A stretch of 50,065 nt of DNA, from assembly GCA_003254885.1 (NCBI GenBank), contig QANT01004607.1:1-50065 (forward strand), written 5' to 3'. The notes beneath the pieces are model-generated. The model did no database searches. It saw only the letters and a list, made by a program, of their open reading frames with translations, and was not told the origin of the DNA. This DNA is from Purshia tridentata. Taxonomy: Eukaryota; Streptophyta; Magnoliopsida; Rosales; Rosaceae. This document shows, piece by piece, positions 39,415 to 50,065 of this stretch. The position numbers and the translations under genes were made by a program. Each line of letters starts with the position of its first letter. Within the stretch, counting starts at the first letter, position 1.

Positions 39415-39723
39415 CTAGAACCAGATGGCTTTGGCATCTTTGAGCATTTGTTTTAGAGAGCCATCAACATGGCGGGAAATGATATCCTTTGAGGAGCCTA
39501 CATATCTTCCACCAATGAACACAGCTGGTACTGCAGGGTTGCACCCAAGTTGCCTTAGTGCCCACTCCATGTCCCTCCCATTGGCATACCGATCGATCTC
39601 ATGAATTGCAGGGCTTGCACCAAGTTCATAAAAGAGTGTCTTCACACTGTGGCATATGCAGCAGCTGCTCTTGGTGAAGATCACTGCAGCCTTCTCTGAA
39701 GCCAATTCCCTTACACTCTCCAT
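39415..39723 (-). CDS. CC-type (class III, ROXY-like) glutaredoxin 2
   Basis: Single exon, 102 aa, the standard family length. The active site is CCIC at residues 21-24 within FTKSSCCICHS. The glutathione-binding TVP-type word is AVPAVFIGGRYVGSSKD. The C-terminus DAKAIWF keeps an ALWL-like ending but with a terminal Phe. It is transcribed in the same direction as glutaredoxin 1, 2.2 kb away, so the two are probably old tandem copies. Redox or TGA-corepressor function is inferred from the family. Confidence 0.94.
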   Translation of the reverse strand: MESVRELASEKAAVIFTKSSCCICHSVKTLFYELGASPAIHEIDRYANGRDMEWALRQLGCNPAVPAVFIGGRYVGSSKDIISRHVDGSLKQMLKDAKAIWF

Positions 39724-39921
39724 TACAAGACAAGATTTAATTTAGACAAGTACACAAATGCAAACAGGACTAGTACTGTGAAGGGCAGAGAAATCACTTG
39801 CAATGCAGCTCAAAACTCAAAACCAGAAAGGTAAAGATTTATGGGAATGCGAATTGTATGCAAGAGTAGTACTCTAGGAAGCTTGAGGCTTGGTTATGGT
39901 GGACTTTGGGATTCATCACCC

Positions 39922-39929
39922 TATTTATA
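39922..39929 (-). promoter_or_regulatory. TATA box of glutaredoxin 2
   Basis: TATAAATA on the minus strand, about 200 bases upstream of the start codon. Confidence 0.55.
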
Positions 39930-42223
39930 AGGGGTTGGAGGAGGATCAGAAACAATTTAAAAACCACAAAATGGATAAGAAAAAAGAAAGTTGCTTTTAG
40001 ATATTTGTTTGGATAAGAAAAATGCCCCTTATGATTTGCTTGACGGGGACCTACCCTATATGCCATAAACAAATTGCTGCAGCATATGTAATCACACTGT
40101 AATGATAGATAATTCAGATCTCCTGGAATGTCCGTACTATGATGAGCAGTGTTGAGGAATAAGAATCATAATTATATATTAGCAACAAACACTTTCGGCC
40201 CTTGTTGGTAGAACCAAGAATACTAACTAATAATATCAATATTAATAAGTATTTATATAGTGCCAATTCACTCTTTAGGGAAGAGGGGGACAACAAGAAT
40301 GAACTTTTATCATAAATTATTCACATTATACTCCAAATGAAGGCAGCCCTTTTCATTTATTTGCAATTATTTTTGAAAGTCAGAGACTAGCTAGCTAGGA
40401 AGAACCCAACTAAAATGCTAGGATTCTGTATCCAACACTCTTTGACATGGTGTATATATGCTAAATACTGTAAGATACATATATAACTGTTCATTAGGAC
40501 CACCATTCAAAATTTACTTACTGAATAAACCCAAATCTGATTAGCTTGACTGCATGCATTTTGATGCATAATATTAATGCACTTCATAAACTAAATTTCA
40601 TGCATTGAGGCTAATTAAACCTTTCCTTTTCCTTTTTTGTTTGGATTGCATTGCATGTTGTGTCTGGTTCTTTGTCATGGTAGTGTGATGTACGTGGCCG
40701 ATGAGGATCAAAAATAGATAGAGTTTATCCAATCCAGTTCTACTTTTTTGCAATATATGGTCCCTCCATCAAATTCATGGAATATAACACTATCGATATC
40801 CAACAAATTCATGGAATATAAAACTGTGAGTAACTAATTAACCGACCTATAATTTATCCTTTTTTACATATTTGTTATATCATATCATTTATGCGAACTT
40901 TATATTGATTTCTAAATCTTGTTTAGCTAGCAAATGTTGGTGCATGAAGTATGCATCCGGGTGATAATTTGAAGAGAAAATTTCAGTGAGAAACTTCATG
41001 CCACATCATCATATTGAGTGATTTGAAATACCAATTAAAACTCAACACTTGGCGGAGAGAGAGGAAAAGAGTAGAGGAGAAAGAGAAAGGGGGCCGAGTG
41101 TTAATTGGTCCTTCCTGCTACTCAGCATTATGACGTGACAGGAAATTTTCCACCCAAGTTTTTCTCTAATTTGAATACTCCAATCCTTGCAAAGGAAGTT
41201 GTTTAAGAGACACTAACTCCTATGGTGGTAAAAATTTCTTGAAATTCTTCCATACATTTGTGAGTTTCCTAATTACTTTTATTGTGAGACTGATATCTAA
41301 ACCACATATTCAACAAATATTTTTGTTAATTTAGTCAACAATCTAACTTCATACTAAAAAGATTTCCAATTAGTGAGTAAATGCCCGATCCCAAAATTTC
41401 GAAATAAGCCTTCATTTTCACGACCGACAGTTGGGATTTGGGAATAATTGGCCGAAAAAAGAAAAGACAGTTGGGAATAAATGCATCTTCTTGTTTGTTC
41501 TGCATGATCTTATATGCAAGAATCCTAATATTAATCTTCGAGAATATATAACGTGTCAGTCACCAATATTAGGAATAAATAAATAAAAAATAAAAAAAGC
41601 CATTCGTGATGCATGACATGACCATTGTCCTCATCAGTCATACATGCCTGACAAGGCATTTAGGAAATTAGGATTGGGTTGGGCGTTTGTAGAATTCATT
41701 TAAATATTTTGGGTAGGTAGACAGGGAAAAATAGAGGTTGGGTTGGGCTGTTGGTGGGCTTCAATTGAGCTGACTTGGTAAAGCCCATTAGATCCACCTT
41801 GTGATTAATGGCCTCCTAAGAATGGGCCTTATTAAAAGTCGTGGACAGAAAGTTTGGCCCAATATCTTGTGGAGTGTTGATTCACTTCTACGTTTTCTGT
41901 TCTCCCATGCTCGGAATTTACTTTTTTTTAGGGCCAGTTTGGTAAATTAAAAGATTTCAACTTTTTAAGAAAAATGACTCTGATTGACAGCTAAAATCAG
42001 AAACCGGTGGGGATCAATTTCTCATTTTAGGTTATGAACTTATGTTATGCATGAATATTAATATTTATAAAAAATTTCGTTGGCTCTCCTCAATTAGGGC
42101 TTGCAGGGCAGGGAGAGAGTAAATCGGAATTGGACCATTAGGGTTAGGGCTTTGCAAGTGACAGTCCTATCCTTGTGAGGCTTCAACTTGCAATCGGCGC
42201 CAAGGTTGAAAGGAAGACTCTTT

Positions 42224-42676
42224 GGTAAGTAGATTTGGTTCTACCGATCAGCTCAAATAGATTTCGAATTTGAATTTCATAGTCCCAGCATGATATTTAA
42301 GCATCCAAACCATGGTTTAAATCCTTGGAACCAAAACAGAGTCTTAAAGTTGAGATTTTTCTTTTCAAAGAATGTAAAAATTTCAATTCTTCCTAGCCAA
42401 ATGGTTGGATTGTATTTCGATAGAGGGCCTATGAGTATTAATAATTTCATTTTGGGTTATCATATTCTGGTTTGCTTATGCTAAAACCATTCCTTGGACT
42501 TTAGGTGAAGTTCTTTGATATCGTTGTGTACTTTTTGTAATTGGCTTTGCAGTAGTCTTGAAAATTTCTCATCTTTTTCATTTATTGGCTGCTAGGTTAG
42601 GCTAGAGTTCAGTAAAGGCTGAAACTTTTTGAACTTGTGATTGTGGGTACTACTATTATTGTCAATGTTGTTTCAG
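42224..42676 (+). other. Probable 5'-UTR intron of the OTU gene
   Basis: CTTTG|GTAAGTAG at 42224 is a strong donor. TTTCAG at 42671-42676 is an acceptor 10 bases before the start codon. A GC-richer leader-like stretch ends at the donor. The coding sequence does not depend on this intron. Confidence 0.6.
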
Positions 42677-42686
42677 AGTTGCTCAA

Positions 42687-44499
42687 ATGGCGGATAACCA
42701 AGAAATATCTGAAACAATGTCGGACGAAGCATCTGAAAATGTACAGGAAACTCGCGATGAAATGCTTTCTAGGCACAGGTGATTTGTTCATCAAGTCTGC
42801 ATTGTCAGTTGTTTTCTTTTGATTATGCTTATTGTGTTGGATTTGGCTCGGGTTATATTGGTAATGAAAATAAGATGAGTTTTTTAAATCCATATAGTAT
42901 TCAATTACAAATGTGGTCATCCATTTCTATTATGAAGGCATACTTTGGTAAAATTATCATTACATTTTGGGAGCTTCTATTTGTACTAAAAGAATACTCA
43001 CCTCGCCCACATCCTCTGTACGCCAACTTTGAAATTTTTGAATACTACAACTTTGCACTAAAAGACTACTACAATTTTTTAATAGAATACCAAACAGGCC
43101 CTTAATTTTTCCCACAACACCTCCATAATCTTAAGAATACCCTTCCCTGGTAACTTTTTTGGTGCTCTGGTGACCATGGCAAGACTGGCCAGTGCCTAGT
43201 GCCGTTGGGGCCATGGCCAGAAAATTTTATCTTGTTTTCTTTTGTTATATGATCCTTGAAAGTAATTTGTTTTAAAGGATAAAATAGTTTTTTTTTTACA
43301 GAAAAAATTAATTAAAAGGTGAGTGCAACAAGCATTAGTTTTCTTTTGTTATATGATCCTTGAAAGTAATTTGTTTTAAAGGATAAAATAGTTTTTTTTT
43401 TACAAAAAAAATTAATTAAAAGGTGAGTGCAACAAGCATTTTCTTTTTATGCAAATAGAAGTTACACAGGTGTTTTGTTTTCATGTTTTTCAACAAGTGG
43501 TTGATAATACAAATGAGGATTCACTGTGGGTTAATTGACTGGTGCCTTGAAATTATTAGGTCTAGTCTTCCAACTTTCGCATAGATGATTCATGTCATTC
43601 CCCTATGACATTTTTTTGTATTCAGGAAAGAGATATCAAAACTGCAGGACAAGGAAACTGAATTGAAAAAGGGAGCAGCCAAAGGTAGCAAAGCTGAACA
43701 AAAAGCTAAGAAAAAGCAGGTGGAGGAAGAGATTTCTCGATTTTCTGCTAAGCTTAAAGAAAAACATGCCGAAGAACTTGCATCATTAGGCTATAGCACT
43801 AGTAATGGAAAGGAAAAAAACAATATTGACACTTTAGTGAAGGCCATAGCTGGATTTTCTGTCACCAGTCAACCTGATCATGCAAAGCCCAGCAAGAGTT
43901 CAAAGAGGCGAGAAAAAAGGGCTCAGCAAGATGCAGCTAGGGAGCAAAGAATTCAAGAAGAGCAGAGCAGCCTAATAAGTGATCGAATGATTGAGAATGA
44001 GAAACTAGAAAAAAAGCTTGAACCCCTTGGTTTGACCATTAATGAAATAAAGCCAGATGGTCATTGCCTCTACCGAGCTATCCAGGATCAGCTGGCCCAC
44101 TTTTCAGGAGGTTCATCACCTTACACATACCAAGAGCTTCGAGAAATGGTGGCTGCTCATATGAGGAAGCATGCATCTGATTTTCTCCCATTCTTCTTGT
44201 CAGACAATCCAGAAGATGGTGATTCTAATGATTCACCCTCAGAAAGGTTTGAGAACTACTGTAAAGAAGTGGAGTCAACAGCAGCATGGGGAGGACAGCT
44301 AGAGCTTGGGGCTTTAACTCACTGTCTTAAAAAGCATATCATGATATTCTCAGGATCCTTCCCTGATGTGGAGATGGGTAAGGAGTACAAATCTGATAGT
44401 GGGACCAATTCTGATTCAAGTATTATGTTGTCATACCATAAGCATGCATTTGGGCTTGGTGAGCACTATAATTCTTTGGTTCCCAATATGATCAAATAG
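42687..44499 (+). CDS. OTU-domain deubiquitinase (OTUD6-like)
   Basis: Cysteine protease that removes ubiquitin. Exons are 42687-42778 and 43626-44499, joined CACAG|G, giving 321 aa. The N-terminal half is highly charged and coiled-coil-like ([20 protein letters not shown]), as in OTUD6 proteins. The OTU domain starts near residue 165. D175 and C178 sit in [11 protein letters not shown]. The catalytic His is probably H311 in GEHYNSLVP. The [12 protein letters not shown] helix word is intact. The start ATG 42687 is supported by the acidic N-terminus ([20 protein letters not shown]) seen in relatives. A leader intron is likely upstream, and intron 1 contains a 104-base tandem duplication. Substrates are unknown. 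Confidence 0.95.
43234..43441. repeat. Tandem duplication, period 104, in the OTU intron
   Basis: Two adjacent copies start GTTTTCTTTTGTTATATGAT and end GTGAGTGCAACAAGCATT. They are nearly identical (TTTACAGAAAAAATT versus TTTACAAAAAAAATT). Confidence 0.92.
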
Positions 44500-46811
44500 C
44501 ATCATCATTCACGAAAACAAACTTGGTTTGCTCATCTGGTTTGTAATTTTGAGCTCAAAATTAATCCTTGATACTACAGTAGACAGTGACTATTCAGATT
44601 GATGTTTATTTTATCCATAAATTCTCTCTAATGTTCTAAATTTTATGGACTAAGGTGTGTACCTAAATCTTGTTTAATGAATATTTGACATATGTTAGAA
44701 CCGGTTCTAGCTTCTACTCCAAATCGTAGGCTCCTATTGAACCCCAGGCCCTAGACTGATTCTGAGTTGTGGGCTCTCTACTTGGGTTCAACGAGGGTAA
44801 GAGAGAAAGGCTTTTCCTATCCACTGTTATAGAAAAGTTGAATCTAATCCCACTTGCTTAGTTGCTTCCCTCATCTGTAGCTGCAAACTCCTGATGAGCC
44901 ATGCATGAGCATGAGTGGCACTGAAAGCTGCAGCCTGCAGCACAAGATCATATGGCCAGTCTCAGTTTGTACTTGGATTTGGGCCCTTGCTTCTTTTCAT
45001 AAGCCTACCAGTGGGGGCAACTATATTTTTACCAAAAAAAATCTTAAGAGTCAAGTCTACAGACTACAATCCCTATTTTATTTTATTTTTTCGAATAAGT
45101 AAAGAACTACAAAAAATACGCATAGTTTCAAAGGCAGAATCCTAGTCTAAACAGTAAACAAGTAGTGGTCTTTATCTAATCCTTTTTGTGATGCCAAGAA
45201 CCACCCTCGCATTTATTTGTTAAATTTCAAGACCTCCACACACAAAAAAGAAATGGATCGAGATGCACCAATATTCATTCATCTCGAAAGAGTACGTAGG
45301 CGGCTGAAAGAGAAAAAGTTGCTGAGAAATGATTAAACGATTTGTAATTGGAAATGATATAAAAATCAAATGCCCAAGAATTTCACTATATGTCTTTAAC
45401 AAAGGCCAAAGGAATATTTTCTGGCCAATTAAATTTTCTCTACATGAGATCATGTTCGTTATCATCATGTGGCGAATATGCCCAATTCTTTTTCCCTTTG
45501 TTTTTTGTCTTTGTCAACCGTACCTAAATTTCTTTTTTTGAGTAACTTCTCTCAGAAAAGAAGATATAATTTAAATGTAGGAGATCGAGCTTTGAGAAAG
45601 CAATCTTCTTTTGGAACCTCATGCTCTAATCAAACCCAAATTAGAATCATTATGATCATCCCAAAGATTGGAATCACATATATTTAATGTGATTGGCATG
45701 CAAAGAGATCGAAACTTTGAACGTGGACTTACACAAATGACTTAGAATTAAGTATACATTGATATATTGTTCTAAAGAATATATAACCCTTCGAAATTTT
45801 GAAAAGCTACTCACATGTTAATAAATTAGGCAAGCTAGCAAGTGGCTTTATTATCTGAAATAAGAGCTATTAGGACTTTTTCCCTTTAAATCTTCTGAAT
45901 ATAATAGTTTAATGCGCAAACATATATTTGTTTCTATCCCAAGAAATTGAGAAGATCTCAGTGGCATATATTTCTTTCCTATTTGTACAAACATGTCTAG
46001 TATAGATATATATATATATATATATATATATGTTATCTCTTTAGCCTCATTACGTGCTTTTTCATGCTTGGAAGAAGGGCAGATCTTACTGAATTAACCA
46101 CCTTTAATCAGAATCTTATGCATGCAAATTTATTCTTAATTGATTACTTGACTTTATATACAAGCTGCTTTCGGTTCTCTCTTGAGTTGAAGAGCTAGCT
46201 AGGATGCGAATCTTGTTATTCTATCCACTCCATAAACCCAACTTGAAACTTCTTTCTCCACTTATCTACCAAGATGCTCCAGAATATTTAACTTGAGATG
46301 TGGCAGAGATAGAATTGCCAAAATACTCTAGCTTATATCATCATGGGAAACATTTATTGGTACTCTCAGATATCACCTTGCTGTCACAATTTGCATGCAT
46401 GTAAAATGTATATGCGACTTCATATGGGCAGTCGAAATGACAACTTTAGCCTCAACTTTGACAAAATGCTCGTCAGATACATTAACATACTGATGTGCAA
46501 GTTGTCATTTCACTCTGCACAGCATGAGATCAGACAATATGATCAGCTATATATGGGTTACCATCAAGTGATCATGCATAAAGGGTAATTTGGGAATCAA
46601 CTACTTGCCTCTCGATCTTTAAGCTTCGATCTATTAATTAACCAGTATAAATATAGAGCTATAATGGACCTCAAATTCATCATCATCATCAAGCATAAAT
46701 CTCATCACATACAAGCTCTACGAGACTACTAGGGCACCCAATATTTCTAAGTAAACTCACATATTTTCTAAGTACACTCTCTCTCACACACACGTACAGC
46801 CAGCGATCGAT
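44500..46811. other. Intergenic region between OTU and glutaredoxin 3
   Basis: OTU 3' end on the left and glutaredoxin 3 promoter on the right. Two words (45185-45211 and 46200-46290) recur in the same order at 48015-48041 and 48784-48860. A TA microsatellite lies at about 46006-46031. No further gene supported. Confidence 0.6.
46646..46655 (+). promoter_or_regulatory. TATA box of glutaredoxin 3
   Basis: TATAAATATA, about 157 bases before the start codon. Confidence 0.6.
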
Positions 46812-47138
46812 ATGGACATGGTGGCGAGGTTGGTGGATGAGAAGCCGTTGGTGATATTCAGCAAGAGTTCATGTTGCATGAGTCACTCTATAAAGTCATT
46901 CCTACATGGATTTGGAGCAAACCCTACAGTTTACGAGCTTGATCAAATGCCAAGTGGACAAGCACAACAAATCGAACGGGCACTGTTGCAGATGGGGTGT
47001 AGGCCAAGTGTCCCTGCTGTCTTCATAGGCCAACAGTTCGTGGGGGGTACTAATACAGTCATGGGTCTTCACGTACAGAACAGGCTTGTCCCATTGCTCA
47101 TCAGAGCTAAGGCTATCTGGATTTGGAATGAAAAGTAG
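46812..47138 (+). CDS. CC-type (class III, ROXY-like) glutaredoxin 3
   Basis: Single exon, 108 aa. The active site is CCMS at residues 21-24 in FSKSSCCMSHS. VPAVFIGQQFVGGTNTVM is the substrate-binding block and LVPLLIRAKAIW the terminal helix. The C-terminus AIWIWNEK extends a few residues past the usual ALWL end. It lies on the opposite strand from glutaredoxins 1 and 2 and is separated from them by the OTU gene. The upstream region seems to be duplicated downstream (see findings). Function is inferred from the family: TGA-factor corepression or redox signalling. Confidence 0.94.
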   Translation: MDMVARLVDEKPLVIFSKSSCCMSHSIKSFLHGFGANPTVYELDQMPSGQAQQIERALLQMGCRPSVPAVFIGQQFVGGTNTVMGLHVQNRLVPLLIRAKAIWIWNEK

Positions 47139-49242
47139 TTCTGGTACTGCTACTATATATCGATATATATTTTTAGCTACTATATATATATATATAATGA
47201 GGATAAACAGGCTAGCTCTATGTGATAGATAAGAGAGGCTCTTTTTGTATTTTGATTTTCGATCGGTATTTTAGTTACCTTGTATGACTAAATGAGAACT
47301 ATTAATCACGTTTTTGATGGATTAATTACATATATAGGCTTCAAACTCGAGTACTCGATCTACTTCATTTTAACATCGATCCCGGGCATCTACTAAAACG
47401 TGCGTTTGATTAACTAATTAATCACATCCTTTAGCTGCAAGATGTTAAGATAATATTCTGATATATGTAATTATTTTCAAAATTAGCAGTACTCGATCAG
47501 GTCGATAATATAAAATCAAATTAATAGTGCTTTGTCATTTTTGAGGACTCGAATTAAATACGTTTGAGTATATAATTGTTCGTTTATTATTTAAGCACAG
47601 CACATACAGCCTTGAAGTTTGCAAAAACATTAATTTACATAATACACAAAATAATAATTTGTGAGATGGTACATATATAACAATAGTGGTGTAAAATTGC
47701 TTAAAAGTTGAGAGGAGTGGCAGCGTGATTCTATGACGACATGCATGGTATGCATAAACACGTGTTATGCTCACGCCATGCAAATTCCGAAACGACAAGA
47801 AAATATGGAATAGAAAGCCACGTGATGATCACAAGGTAAAGATGCCCACATTCACCTCATGAGGGAATTTTCTGACGCTCAACTTCACGCTGTGTTGTAG
47901 AATATCATCGATCATTCATCATATAATATATGCTTTCGTTTCATAATTAAGTTGTTTATTTCTCTTTATTTTTACTTAAATTCAACAAAAATAATATTTA
48001 TATAAAAATTGACGTTTGTGATGCCAGGAGCCGTCCTTGCAATCTTACATATATATTCTTCTTCTAGAATTACTACATTGTCTGTATGTATTGTGTTATC
48101 CACAAATAAATAAAGTAAAATTCAAAATTGACATTCTACAAAATATTCTCTCTTTCTTTTATATATATATATATATTATATATAAATAATAATTTTACAA
48201 TCGTTGTAAATTAATTGACTGATAGGTAGGAAAATCACTTAAAAAATATGTACTTGCGGTTACCGGACGTAATAAGTTGTTGTTAATACTTAGATTAATG
48301 ATTAGTCATTGAATGGACAGTGACCCTAATTAAATGTAAGGGTTAAAGATCCTTGTTTGACCTTAATAAGCCACGCACCCGGTATGCCAATGCTTTTGGC
48401 CATTCAATATTGTCAATTTTTTTGAGCATATATAGTAAGCTTTTACTTTTTAGTAGTACTAATTAACCGATCGACCAATTGGATTGGATGCCTAATTAAG
48501 TAAAGATATAGCAGTTTAATTTAATGAAGAAAAGCCACGTAGAATAGATGTTACTATTAATCGTAGCAATATATATGATTTACGCATAGAATATTTTTGG
48601 TGGCATCTCTTCGAATTCCATTGTTGATAACGTGGTGGGTCCTTAAGGTATATCTTCGATGATCAATCTCCTTCTTGTACGGAAAATCACGTGGATTAAT
48701 TAACTAGAGGCTGGCAGATAACCCTTTAATCATAAGCATATTTTATCGCTCCAATTAAAATCTTTTTTGCTTGCCAAGTGAACTAGATGCGAATCTTTTT
48801 CCCTTTGGATAAACCCAACTCGATCTTTTTTCTCCACCTCAGCAGTAGATGCTCCAAAATTTGATAGAAGCATGAGGAAGCGTGCAGGTGTTCTATATTT
48901 TTAATCTTTAATATTATAAAGTCAGGAGAAGGTTTGGTGTTACAGGCTTCACCAAATTATAGTTTTTTTAAATAATCTTTGACTAAACAAAAGAGTTAAA
49001 TTAAATTAAACTAATAAAATTAAGGGTACAAATGTAAAATTAAGCCATTAAAAAAATTAAGAAATAAAAACAAAAACACTTCACTACTTTATTAGGTGGA
49101 GAGAGTGAGGAGTTATAAAGTTTCTAAAACTTTTTAAAAATAATTAGTTAAAAAATAAATAATACTAAATAATTAAAAAAGTCAATTTGCATGGGCGTTA
49201 GCACGTGCCAAAAGTCTAGTATGCATGTATATGATGTCAAAA

Positions 49243-49432
49243 CAATAATGCTACACTTACTATATTTTTATACCATCTTATGTACAGCAATCTACATGGC
49301 ATTCATACATTAGACACTAAAAAAATAAAAATAAAAACCTTTAAAATAAGAAAATACCTTGCTAGTACAATAATGACACGTAAGATGGTACAACAAACAT
49401 GGTATAAAAATATGGTAATAATAGCATTATTG
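49243..49432. mobile_element. 190-base MITE with perfect 10-base target-site duplication
   Basis: The ends CAATAATGCTA and TAGCATTATTG are perfect 11-base inverted repeats. Inside them TATTTTTATACCAT and ATGGTATAAAAATA extend the symmetry. GATGTCAAAA flanks both sides (49233-49242 and 49433-49442). A 10-base duplication fits Mutator-like elements (9-11 bases). No coding capacity. Confidence 0.88.
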
Positions 49433-49884
49433 GATGTCAAAAATTAATTGGCATCATCTCCACTATTTCCACCTCCTGAATATGCCAATTATGCCCTTTA
49501 CTCAGCCGTTGTCACTAATTCTGTGAGTGACAAAGTTATGTTACATGTGTTACAATGACAATTGCTTAATTATAATTAATGATCCAAAATGACAACATCA
49601 TATATCGTTAATGTGGCAAATGTATTTCATGTGCAGCTTTGTTAGCTACTCCTGGCTAGCTAGGCTAGTATTGAAAATGTAGCTATAGATCGATCAGAGC
49701 TAGCCAAGGAGGTCTTCGAACATCAAGTAATCACATATGCATAAAGATAAAGGGGGATCGATATATATGAGAATCCAATCACTTTTTGGTGTTATTGATC
49801 AATCTAACATATATTTTATTCCTTCGTACGGGTAATTATATATTATTCGATCTATTTTGGTCTGGGAAGCAATTTCTAGCACAC

Positions 49885-49892
49885 TATAAATA
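49885..49892 (+). promoter_or_regulatory. TATA box of a gene beyond the right edge
   Basis: TATAAATA followed by C/A-rich leader-like sequence (ACTTCCTCACACTCACAGC). No start codon with an open frame is seen before the edge. Confidence 0.4.
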
Positions 49893-50039
49893 GACCTACA
49901 TGACAGCTCTAACTTCCTCACACTCACAGCAACAGACTTTCACTACTTGACAAAGTTCATAATATATACGCCTACATTTTCAAGGAAGCTAGATATATAT
50001 ATCATTTGATTGTTGCAGCTAGCTAGCTAGCTCACAATT

Positions 50040-50065
50040 AATATATATATATATATATATATATA
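50040..50065. repeat. AT microsatellite at window end
   Basis: Uninterrupted AT repeat, cut by the window edge. Confidence 0.9.

Larger units (their letters stand above)
39724..42686. other. Intergenic region, glutaredoxin 2 promoter to OTU gene
   Basis: The left end is the glutaredoxin 2 promoter; the right end (about 42095-42223, then 42676-42686) is the OTU 5' leader. Between them only AT-rich sequence without supported genes is seen. Confidence 0.6.
47139..50065. other. Right-edge intergenic region with promoter-like end
   Basis: No complete gene. It contains sequences paralogous to the upstream region of glutaredoxin 3, a 190-base MITE at 49243, and at 49885 a TATAAATA with about 170 bases of leader-like sequence ending in an AT microsatellite at the window edge. 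Confidence 0.6.

Overview
This is a stretch of nuclear DNA from a flowering plant. The genes are split by many short GT-AG introns, the spaces between genes are AT-rich and full of microsatellites and small transposon remnants, and the gene content is plant-specific: a plastid-targeted Hsp70, a SWEET sugar transporter, a CONSTANS-like B-box factor, CC-type glutaredoxins and a membrane-anchored ubiquitin-fold protein. A woody eudicot, possibly Rosaceae, fits the gene style, but the sequence alone does not prove the family. No bacterial, phage or organellar block, CRISPR array or operon is present. Exon boundaries were worked out by hand from splice sites, phase and family conservation; all multi-exon models close in frame.

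Layout. 0.8-5.3 kb (+): stromal Hsp70, 8 exons, 701 aa. 6.2-9.0 kb (-): secreted GH3 beta-glucan exohydrolase, 8 exons, 633 aa. 9-14.4 kb: gene-poor, with a 1.26-kb terminal-inverted-repeat element and direct repeats. 14.5-15.9 kb (-): SWEET transporter, 6 exons, 293 aa. 18.9-19.3 kb (-): glycine-rich RNA-binding protein, one exon. 20.1-21.7 kb (+): nepenthesin-like aspartic protease, followed by decayed protease pieces on both strands to 23.9 kb. 24.6-27.0 kb (-): COL14/15-type B-box/CCT factor, with a decayed second CCT exon beyond its stop. 28.4-31.4 kb (-): CHY/RING zinc-finger E3 ligase, 12 exons. 32.6-33.4 kb (-): MUB protein with a prenylation box. 36.9-47.1 kb: three single-exon CC-type glutaredoxins (-,-,+) around an OTUD6-like deubiquitinase (42.7-44.5 kb, +). 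The right edge looks like the promoter of a further glutaredoxin copy.

The genes are independent transcription units. They do not form one pathway, although three concern ubiquitin (CHY-RING ligase, MUB, OTU protease) and three are paralogous glutaredoxins. I found no convincing new multi-gene system. The most unusual signals are a tandemly duplicated splice donor in the Hsp70 gene, a decayed extra CCT exon, a GC-AG intron, divergent glutaredoxin active sites and C-termini, a scrambled protease graveyard, and small mobile elements with intact target-site duplications.
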